A program made the position numbers and the translations under genes. From assembly GCA_021816565.1 (NCBI GenBank), contig JAKAXN010000095.1:1-13066 (forward strand): 13,066 nt of DNA. The letters run 5' to 3'. Below the pieces are notes generated by a model that worked only from the letters and a program-made list of their open reading frames with translations, ran no database searches and was not told where the DNA came from. This document shows, in pieces, positions 6,484 to 12,003 of the stretch. Each line of letters starts with the position of its first letter. Position 1 is the stretch's first letter. This DNA is from Actinomycetes bacterium (GTDB lineage: Bacteria > Actinomycetota > Acidimicrobiia > Acidimicrobiales > Palsa-688).

Positions 6484-7284
6484 ATGGGCAAGGCTTCTTC
6501 CAGCAAGAAGGTGGCGCGCGCCGCCGGCATCGGTGGGAGGCGGTCCCACCGCCGTCAGACCCCATGGAGCTATTTCGGCATCATCGCGCTGATCGTGATC
6601 CTGGGGGTGGCCGGCACCGTGGCCAGCCGGGACCGCCGGTTGGCGCAGATCAACAACGCCGGCAACACCCCCCCGACGGTCGGCACGACGTGGAACGAGG
6701 GGTACGCGGTGTACGCCTGCGGCAAGTTCCTCGATCCCATCAGCACCAAGTCCCCCGATCCCCAGGGGATCACGACCAGGCAGCCCGGGATCATCAACAT
6801 CCACCCGACGGTGAAGGCCTCGGCCGGGAAGAACGCCACACTGGGCAAATTCGCCAGTGCTGTCGGGATGACGCTCAACGCCGCTGAGCTGAAGGTCCCC
6901 GGCGGCACCCTCTACCAGGACGGCAACACCTGCGAGGGCCAGCCCGGGCACGTGTACATCAAGCAGTTCGCCTACATCGGCGACACCGTCGGCCAGCTCT
7001 ACAACGGGGCCAAGGGCCAGCTGCCCAAGCTCGACCCCCGCAGCGTCCCGCTCCAGGACCAGGCGCTTCTGACCATCGCCTTCGTCCCGGCCTCGCAGGA
7101 GTCGAAGATCCCGGCGCCGCCGGCCTCGGTCAACGCCGAGCTGTCGAAGCTGGCCGCCTCCTCCACACCCACGACCACCACCGTGCCGGGCGCGACCACG
7201 CCGACCACCGCCGCCCCGGCCACCACCACTCCGACCACCGCGGCCAAGCCGGCGGCTACGACCACCCCCACGACCGCCAAGTGA
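6484..7284 (+). CDS. Single-pass membrane protein with extracytoplasmic domain and Thr/Pro-rich tail, function unknown
   Basis: I do not recognise a named family. The 266-residue protein has a basic N-terminus (GKASSSKKVARAAG...RRSHRRQ), one membrane helix at about residues 28-48 (WSYFGIIALIVILGVAGTVAS), and a domain of ~170 residues. A low-complexity Thr/Pro/Ala tail starts near residue 228. Positive charges before the helix predict N-inside, with the domain outside the membrane. The domain has only two Cys, Cys79 (YACGKF) and Cys150 (GNTCEGQPG), which could form a disulfide. Notable segments are GIINIHPTVKASAGKNATLGKFASAVGM and GHVYIKQFAYIG. The helix is not followed by a signal-peptidase or lipobox motif. 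It lies between a WbbL-like transferase and a ManB-like enzyme, with its TGA overlapping the next GTG, so a role in envelope glycan assembly is possible but only inferred. Confidence 0.8.
   Translation: MGKASSSKKVARAAGIGGRRSHRRQTPWSYFGIIALIVILGVAGTVASRDRRLAQINNAGNTPPTVGTTWNEGYAVYACGKFLDPISTKSPDPQGITTRQPGIINIHPTVKASAGKNATLGKFASAVGMTLNAAELKVPGGTLYQDGNTCEGQPGHVYIKQFAYIGDTVGQLYNGAKGQLPKLDPRSVPLQDQALLTIAFVPASQESKIPAPPASVNAELSKLAASSTPTTTTVPGATTPTTAAPATTTPTTAAKPAATTTPTTAK
7165..7281 (+). repeat. Low-complexity Thr/Pro/Ala-coding tract
   Basis: The last ~39 codons of the membrane-protein gene encode almost only Thr, Pro, Ala and a few Ser/Val/Lys, with the unit TTPTTAA(P/K) recurring three times with variation. 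At DNA level this is a degenerate run of ACC/ACG/CCG/GCC codons. Such tails on exported actinobacterial proteins often act as flexible, cell-wall-spanning or O-mannosylated linkers; that role here is inference. Slippage in this tract could change tail length. Confidence 0.7.
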
Positions 7285-8255
7285 AGGCCGTCGTCCTGGT
7301 GGGCGGCGAGGGCACGCGGCTGCGGCCGCTCACCCTCACCACCCCGAAGCAGATGCTCCCCATCGGGGGCCGGCCCATGATCGAGCGGGTCATGGACTGG
7401 CTGGCGTCCCACGGTGTGGACGAGGCGGTCCTGTCGCTCGGGTACCGGCCCGACGCCTTCCTCAAGGCGTATCCGGGTGGTGAGTGCTCGGGCGTGCGGT
7501 TGCAGTACGCGGTGGAGGACTCCCCGCTCGACACCGCTGGCGCCATTCGCTTCGCCGCCACCGAGGGCGGCCTGTCGGAGACGTTCGTGGTGGTCAACGG
7601 CGACGTGCTCACCGGCCTCGACGTAAGCGGCCTGGTGGCCTTCCACCGCCGGAACGGGGCCGAGGCCACCATCGCCCTGACGCCGGTGGAGGACCCCTCG
7701 GCGTTCGGGGTGGTACCCACCCGCGACGACGGGCAGGTCATCGCCTTCATCGAGAAGCCGCCGCCGGGCGAGGCGCCGACCAACTTCATCAACGCCGGCA
7801 CCTACGTACTGGAGCCGTCGGTGCTGGACCGGATCCCGGCCGGCCGGCGGGTGTCGATCGAAAGGGAGACCTTCCCGGCTCTGGTGGCGGAGGGCCGGCT
7901 GTACGCCCTGGGCTCCGACTCCCCGTGGCTCGATGCCGGCACACCGAAGGCCTACCTGGCCGCCAACCTGGCCTACGCACCGCCGGAGGAGCGCTCCTGG
8001 CCGGGTGGGGGGGTGGCCCGGGCCAGCGTGGTGGGCGACGACGTCACCGTCGGCGCCGGCGCGGTGGTCGAGCGCAGCGTGGTGATGGACGGAGCCGACA
8101 TCGGCGAGAACGTCGTCGTGCTCGACTCGGTGATCGGGCCGGGCGCCCGCATCGGCGCCGGGGCGCGCGTGGAGCAGTTGTCGGTCATCGGAGACCGGTG
8201 GACCGTCGAGGCCGGGGCGGTCCTGTCGGCCGCCCGCCTCCCGCAGCCGTCCTGA
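7281..8255 (+). CDS. manB: Mannose-1-phosphate guanylyltransferase-like nucleotidyltransferase with beta-helix tail
   Basis: A 324-residue sugar-phosphate nucleotidyltransferase, predicted to make GDP-mannose from mannose-1-phosphate and GTP. It has GGEGTRLRPLTLTTPKQMLPIGGRPMIE (signature residues 8-16, Lys23), VVVNGDVLTGLD (metal-binding Asp), VEDPSAFGVVPTRDDGQVIAFIEKP, NFINAGTYVLEP and WLDAGTPKAYLAAN. Residues ~235-320 form hexapeptide turns (VVGDDVTVGAGAVVERSVVMDGADIGENVVV). This two-domain form resembles actinobacterial GDP-mannose pyrophosphorylases such as the mycobacterial manB product (Rv3264c), which is also next to wbbL. The base and sugar cannot be fixed from motifs alone, and a glucose-1-phosphate nucleotidyltransferase is the main alternative. 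GTG 7281 overlaps the previous stop (GTGA), and the protein starts MKAVVLVGG as expected. Confidence 0.78.
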   Translation: MKAVVLVGGEGTRLRPLTLTTPKQMLPIGGRPMIERVMDWLASHGVDEAVLSLGYRPDAFLKAYPGGECSGVRLQYAVEDSPLDTAGAIRFAATEGGLSETFVVVNGDVLTGLDVSGLVAFHRRNGAEATIALTPVEDPSAFGVVPTRDDGQVIAFIEKPPPGEAPTNFINAGTYVLEPSVLDRIPAGRRVSIERETFPALVAEGRLYALGSDSPWLDAGTPKAYLAANLAYAPPEERSWPGGGVARASVVGDDVTVGAGAVVERSVVMDGADIGENVVVLDSVIGPGARIGAGARVEQLSVIGDRWTVEAGAVLSAARLPQPS

Positions 8256-8260
8256 GAAGG
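8255..8260 (+). promoter_or_regulatory. Ribosome binding site (AGAAGG) that fixes a TTG start
   Basis: AGAAGG starts on the last base of the upstream TGA stop and lies 5 bases before TTG 8266. It is one of the few clear Shine-Dalgarno-like sequences in the window. It supports the TTG start of the following SDR gene, whose protein then begins MRALVTGGAGFIG. Confidence 0.6.
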
Positions 8261-8265
8261 CGGCC

Positions 8266-9216
8266 TTGAGGGCCCTGGTGACCGGCGGTGCCGGCTTCAT
8301 TGGCTCCAACCTGGTCGACCGGCTCCTCGCCGAGGGCCACCAGGTGGACGTGGTGGACGATCTGTCTTCCGGCAGCCTGGCCAACCTGGCCGAAGCCCGG
8401 CGCAGCCCGGACGGTCGCCTGACGTTCCACCAGTTCGACATCAGATCCCCGGCCGTGGGTGAGTTGATGCAGAGGTGCCGGCCCCAGGTGGTGTTCCATC
8501 TGGCCGCCCCTCCCGATCCCGGGACGGGAGCGGGGGACCCCCTGCTCGACGCCGACGTCAACGTGATGGGCTCACTGAGGGTGATGGAGGCGGCCCGGCT
8601 CTGCGGGGCGACCAAGATCGTCTTCGCCTCGAGCGGGGGCAGTATCTACGGCGTTCCGGCCCCGGCCGACCTACCGGTCCGGGAGTCCCACCCGCAGCGG
8701 CCGGTCACCCCCCACGGGGTGGCCAAGAAGGTCGTGTCGGAGTACCTGCTGGCCTACCGGGAGATGCACAGCCTCGAGTTCACGTCCCTGGCCCTGGCCA
8801 ACGTGTACGGTCCCCGGCAGGTGCCCCGGGGATCCTCGGCGGTGGTGGCCGCCTTCGCCGAGCGTCTGGTGGCCGGCCAGCCCGGTGTGGTGTTCGGCCG
8901 GGGCGGCCAGACCCGGGATTTCGTTTTCGTCGACGACGTCGTCGACGCCTTCGCCCGGGCCGCCGAGCGAGGCGGTGGGCTGGTGCTCAACATCGGGACC
9001 GGCACCGAGACCAGCATCGCCGACCTCTACCGGATGATGGCCGCAGCGGCCGGCTCCGGTCCGGCGCCCGAAAGGGGAGCGGCCCGCCCCGACGAGGTGG
9101 CCCGCAGCTGCCTGGACCCCGGCCGGGCCGCCATCCACCTCGGGTGGCGGCCCTGGACGTCCCTCCCGGAGGGGACGGCCGCGGTGCTGGACTGGTGGAG
9201 GCAGCAGGTCCCCTAG
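8266..9216 (+). CDS. GalE-like NAD-dependent epimerase/dehydratase (extended SDR) with His in place of catalytic Tyr
   Basis: A 316-residue extended SDR with GGAGFIGSNLVDRLL (loop residues 7-13), VDVVDDLSSGSLANL, VVFHLAAPPDP, FASSGGSIYG (Ser122-Ser123 ... Tyr128-Gly129), LALANVYGPRQVPRGSSAVVAAF, FGRGGQTRDFVFVDDVVDAF and LNIGTGTETSI. The fold and order fit UDP-glucose 4-epimerase-type enzymes acting on nucleotide sugars. The expected catalytic YxxxK reads HGVAK: codon CAC at 8713-8715 gives His150, while Lys154 is kept. E. coli GalE has PYGKSK at the equivalent place. The neighbouring SDRs in this window all keep Tyr. The gene may encode an altered or inactive enzyme, or a sequencing change of one base (TAC to CAC). 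The substrate is not predictable. TTG start supported by AGAAGG; its TAG stop overlaps the cofE stop on the other strand. Confidence 0.85.
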   Translation: MRALVTGGAGFIGSNLVDRLLAEGHQVDVVDDLSSGSLANLAEARRSPDGRLTFHQFDIRSPAVGELMQRCRPQVVFHLAAPPDPGTGAGDPLLDADVNVMGSLRVMEAARLCGATKIVFASSGGSIYGVPAPADLPVRESHPQRPVTPHGVAKKVVSEYLLAYREMHSLEFTSLALANVYGPRQVPRGSSAVVAAFAERLVAGQPGVVFGRGGQTRDFVFVDDVVDAFARAAERGGGLVLNIGTGTETSIADLYRMMAAAAGSGPAPERGAARPDEVARSCLDPGRAAIHLGWRPWTSLPEGTAAVLDWWRQQVP

Positions 9217-9908
9217 CGGAACAGGTCCTCGCCGTGGGGCCGGACGATCTCGGCCCGCACCGACGACTCCCTCAGCCACCCTGGGTCCACCCCCCGGACG
9301 ATCGCCACGGGCACCCCGGCCGACTTGCCCATGACCAGTTCGGCGGCGCCGGCCAGCTCGTCGGCCACGCACACCTCCGTCACCGCCAGCTCCCGGCCCA
9401 GGGCGTCGGTGGTGCCCCGCAGGTCGACCACGGCGGCCACCCCGGCCGTGCCGATGGCCACATCGGTGACCCCGCGGCGCCACGTCCGGCCGAAGGTGTC
9501 GGACACGATGACGCCCAGCTCGAGCCCGGTGCGGGCCCGCAGACCGTCGCGTATCCAGCGGGCCGACCGGTCGGGATCGACGGGAAGCAGCGCAGCCCAC
9601 CCGTGCTCGACGTTGGACAGGTCCACGCCGGAGTTGGCGCACACGAAGCCGTGCCGGGTCTCGGTCATCACCAGCTCGCCGCGGCGGCGCAGGACGCGGA
9701 CGGCCTCCGCCTCCACGTGCACCTTGTGCGAGAGGGGATCGGCCGGGTCCACCGGGACCAGCCGTCCCTCCGCCTTGGAGACCACCTTCTGGGTCACCAC
9801 CACCACGTCGCCGGCCTGCAGCCCGGCCCGCTCGGCGATGATCGCGGCCAGATCGTCGCCGGGGTGGATCTCGGGGATCCCCTCCACCGGCAGAAGCGAG
9901 ATGCTCAT
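9213..9908 (-). CDS. cofE: Coenzyme F420-0:L-glutamate ligase (CofE / FbiB N-terminal-type, single domain)
   Basis: Adds gamma-linked L-glutamate to F420-0 using GTP, forming the polyglutamate tail of coenzyme F420 in the cytoplasm. The 231-residue protein shows the CofE signatures GDVVVVTQKVVSKAEGR (residues 33-49), TRHGFVCANSGVDLSNV (84-100), VIVSDTFGRTWRRGVTDVAIG (133-153), and then DLRGTTDALGRELAVTEVCVADELAGAAELVMGK and GVPVAIVRG. It stops right after the ligase domain, at the length of archaeal CofE. Mycobacterial FbiB is about twice as long because of a C-terminal FMN-binding nitroreductase-like domain, absent here. ATG (9908-9906) overlaps the cofD stop as ATGA, so the two genes form an operon. 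Its TAG stop lies on the palindrome CTAG shared with the convergent SDR gene. Confidence 0.92.
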   Translation of the reverse strand: MSISLLPVEGIPEIHPGDDLAAIIAERAGLQAGDVVVVTQKVVSKAEGRLVPVDPADPLSHKVHVEAEAVRVLRRRGELVMTETRHGFVCANSGVDLSNVEHGWAALLPVDPDRSARWIRDGLRARTGLELGVIVSDTFGRTWRRGVTDVAIGTAGVAAVVDLRGTTDALGRELAVTEVCVADELAGAAELVMGKSAGVPVAIVRGVDPGWLRESSVRAEIVRPHGEDLFR

Positions 9909-10873
9909 GGCCGCCGGCCGGCGGGCCCCGCGGCCAGGACCATGCGGGCCAGGGCCGCGGCCTCGGCCGGGCCGGACATGACCGTCGGGCCGACCACGGC
10001 GGCCATGCCGGCCGCCTCCACCTCGGGGGCCAGCCCGGCGTCGGCTTCGTCGATCACCAGCGTGGCTGCGTAGGGCGCCCACATGCGGGCCACCCCCACC
10101 ACCGACGGTTCGTGCCCGAGCTCGGCCAGCACCCGGTCGGCCGGACCCTTGAGGGCCCGCCCGGCGATGATGGGCGAAACCGCCACGGTGACGTCCCGTC
10201 GGGCCTGCACGGCGGCCCCGATGCCCTCTCGGCCCCCGGTGGCCAGGACCGGACCGATCGACAGCACCGGATTGGAGGGGCAGATGAGGACGGTGTCGGC
10301 CCCGGCTACCGCCTCGAGCACGCCCGGGGCGGGCCGGGCTTCGGCTGCCCCCACCACCTCGACCGCCCTGACCGGCACGTCGTGGCGGGCCCGGACGAAG
10401 TACTCCTGGAAGGCCACCTCCCGGCCCGGCCCGCTGCCGTCGTCGATGACCACCCGGGTCTCGACCCGCTCGTCGGACATGGGTAGCAGCCGCACCCCCA
10501 CCCCCCAGCGGGCGGCTACCTCCGCCACCACATCCGACAGGGGGGCGCCCTCGAGCAGCCGGGTGGTCCGGTACAGGTGGGTGCCGAGATCGCGGTCCCC
10601 GAGGTTGAACCAGCCGAGGCGGCCGCCGCTGTAGGCCCGCAGCTCGGCCATGGCCGCCCACGACTCGTCCCGCAGGCCCCACCCGGTCTCCGGGTTGATC
10701 ATCCCGGCCAGGGTGTAGGTGACGGTGTCCAGATCGGGGCTGATGTGCAGGCCGTGCATGACGGTGTCGTCCCCGGTGTTGACCACCGCGGTGATGTCCC
10801 CGGGGTCGACGACCGAGACCAGCCCGCCCAGCATCCGCGCCGCACCGACGCCACCTGCCAGAGCCACGATCAT
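9905..10873 (-). CDS. cofD: 2-phospho-L-lactate (or phosphoenolpyruvate) transferase of F420 biosynthesis (CofD / FbiA)
   Basis: Transfers the phospholactyl or phosphoenolpyruvyl moiety from its GDP-activated donor to the deazaflavin Fo, giving (dehydro-)F420-0. In mycobacteria the donor is known to derive from phosphoenolpyruvate. The 322-residue protein begins MIVALAGGVGAARMLGGL, then AVVNTGDDTVMHGLHISPDLDTVTYTLAGMINPETGWGLRDES (~30-70), WFNLGDRDLGTHLYRT, LLPMSDERVETRVVIDD, FQEYFVRAR, LICPSNPVLSIGPVLA and VAVSPIIAGRALKGPADRVL. These match mycobacterial FbiA nearly segment by segment. It is first in a cofD-cofE operon, overlapping cofE by 4 bases. ATG 10873 lies 6 bases after a TAGGGT hexamer on this strand, suggesting a leaderless message. 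The Fo synthase and the donor-forming guanylyltransferase are not in the window. Confidence 0.94.
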   Translation of the reverse strand: MIVALAGGVGAARMLGGLVSVVDPGDITAVVNTGDDTVMHGLHISPDLDTVTYTLAGMINPETGWGLRDESWAAMAELRAYSGGRLGWFNLGDRDLGTHLYRTTRLLEGAPLSDVVAEVAARWGVGVRLLPMSDERVETRVVIDDGSGPGREVAFQEYFVRARHDVPVRAVEVVGAAEARPAPGVLEAVAGADTVLICPSNPVLSIGPVLATGGREGIGAAVQARRDVTVAVSPIIAGRALKGPADRVLAELGHEPSVVGVARMWAPYAATLVIDEADAGLAPEVEAAGMAAVVGPTVMSGPAEAAALARMVLAAGPAGRRP

Positions 10874-10879
10874 CGCTGA

Positions 10880-10885
10880 ACCCTA
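10880..10885 (-). promoter_or_regulatory. -10 element (TAGGGT) of the cofD-cofE operon, probable leaderless promoter
   Basis: Read on the minus strand, TAGGGT fits TANNNT and is followed by 6 bases (TCAGCG) and then the cofD ATG. A leaderless transcript starting at or next to the ATG is the simplest reading. The -35 region would fall at about 10903-10908, inside the opposing promoter. Confidence 0.5.
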
Positions 10886-10886
10886 T

Positions 10887-10912
10887 CCGGGCCCGGTACG
10901 CTCCCGGGCCCG
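10887..10912 (+). repeat. Paired GC palindromes flanking the GT4 -10 element
   Basis: CCGGGCCCG occurs at 10887-10895 and again at 10904-10912, 17 bp apart. Because each copy is nearly self-complementary, the pair can also be read as an inverted repeat: GGGCCCGG (10889-10896) pairs with CCGGGCCC (10904-10911) around a 7-base loop containing TACGCT. This could be a binding site for a regulator between the divergent genes. Chance is possible, given the pure G/C content. Confidence 0.4.
10897..10902 (+). promoter_or_regulatory. -10 element (TACGCT) of the first GT4 gene
   Basis: TACGCT fits TANNNT and lies 9 bases before GTG 10912 on the + strand. With only 38 bp between the divergent starts, a promoter for this gene must lie here or inside cofD. 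There is no ribosome binding site before the GTG, consistent with a leaderless or very short-leader message. Confidence 0.42.
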
Positions 10913-12003
10913 TGCCGACCGTTGCCCTCGACGTCACCCCGCTGCTCGGCCAGCGCACCGGCATAGGCGTGGCCGTGGCCGGTTTCGTGGACCACCTGGC
11001 CGGCCGCCCGGGCCTGGACCTGGTGGGCTACGGGCTCACGGCCCGGGCCTGGAGGGCTGTGGCGAGCCACCTGCCGGCCGGGGCCAGGGCCCGCTCCCGG
11101 CCGGCGCCGGCCCGGTTGCTCATCGACGCCTGGCGCCGCTGGGACTGGCCTCCGGGCGAGTGGTGGACCGGGCCGGCCGACCTGGTGCACGGCACCAATT
11201 TCGTCGTGCCGCCGAGCAGCCGGGCCCGGCGCCTGGTGTCGGTCTGGGACCTGACCGCGCTGCACCGCCCGGACCTGTGCACCCCGACGTCGCGGATGTA
11301 CCCCCTCCTGGTGAGCCGGGCGGTGGATAGCGGGGCCTGGGTTCACACGGCCAGCCGTCACGTGGCCGGGGAGGTCGCGACCCACTTCGGCGTGGATCCG
11401 GACCGGATCAAGGTCGTCCCCCCTGGGATCCCCGCTTCGGTTCCGACCCGATCCCGGGGCGGGGGGCCGCCCTACGTGCTGGCCCTGGGTCGCACCGAGC
11501 CCCGCAAGGACCTACCGACCCTGATCCGCAGCTTCGACCTGCTGGCCGATGACCTGCCCGAGCTGGAGCTGTGCATCGCCGGCCCCCCCGGCTGGGCGGA
11601 GGACCAGGTGCGGCGGGCCGCCGGGGAATCCCCGTTCGCCGCCCGGATCCGCCGGGTCGGATGGGTCGATGACGCCGGTGCGCTCCTGGCCGGTGCCTCG
11701 GCGTTCGCCTACCCGTCGCTCTACGAGGGGTTCGGGATCCCCCCTCTCGAGGCCATGGCGTGCGGCGTTCCGGTGGTGGCCACCGCGGTCGGTTCCATCC
11801 CCGAGACCGTCGGCCCGGCCGCCGAGCTGGTCCCGCCCGGCGATCCGGTGTCCCTGGCCGGTGCTCTCCGGCGGGTGCTCGAGGACGGCACCCGTCGGGC
11901 CGAGCTGGTGCGCGCCGGCCTGGACCGGGCCCGGGCCTACAGCTGGCCGGCCGCCGCGGACGCCATGGAACGGGCCTACCGGGACGTGCTCTCCGGGACC
12001 TGA
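10912..12003 (+). CDS. Family 4 glycosyltransferase
   Basis: A 363-residue GT-B glycosyltransferase that would use a nucleotide sugar to extend an envelope or secreted glycan. It opens VALDVTPLLGQRTGIGVAVAGFVDHLA, the usual donor-independent N-terminal start of this group. It then has LVHGTNFVVPPSS, SVWDLTALHRPDLCTP, TASRHVAGEVATHFGVDPDRIKVVPPGI and the hinge-region YVLALGRTEPRKDLPTLIRSFDLL. The donor site is SLYEGFGIPPLEAMACGVPVVAT, whose E-x7-E pair is Glu272 and Glu280. No membrane helix is evident. Acceptor and sugar cannot be told; mannosyl and rhamnosyl transferases share these motifs, and both donors are plausibly made by this locus. The GTG start gives the expected N-terminus. The 3' end overlaps the convergent gene by 28 bp. 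Confidence 0.85.
   Translation: MPTVALDVTPLLGQRTGIGVAVAGFVDHLAGRPGLDLVGYGLTARAWRAVASHLPAGARARSRPAPARLLIDAWRRWDWPPGEWWTGPADLVHGTNFVVPPSSRARRLVSVWDLTALHRPDLCTPTSRMYPLLVSRAVDSGAWVHTASRHVAGEVATHFGVDPDRIKVVPPGIPASVPTRSRGGGPPYVLALGRTEPRKDLPTLIRSFDLLADDLPELELCIAGPPGWAEDQVRRAAGESPFAARIRRVGWVDDAGALLAGASAFAYPSLYEGFGIPPLEAMACGVPVVATAVGSIPETVGPAAELVPPGDPVSLAGALRRVLEDGTRRAELVRAGLDRARAYSWPAAADAMERAYRDVLSGT

Noticed and set aside
6999..8615. 538-residue minus-strand frame opposite the manB-like gene
   Set aside because: Antisense shadow in GC-rich DNA; no family motif, and the + strand frame carries full nucleotidyltransferase signatures.
9205..9228. Direct repeat CAGGTCC at 9205 and 9222 around the shared stop
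   Set aside because: Seven bases, each copy inside coding sequence, not palindromic and not linked to any other signal; most likely chance.
9909..10964. Minus-strand extension of the cofE frame to a 583-residue protein
   Set aside because: The extension overlaps cofD in another frame and is low-complexity Gly/Arg sequence; cofE proper starts at 9908 with MSISLLPVEG.
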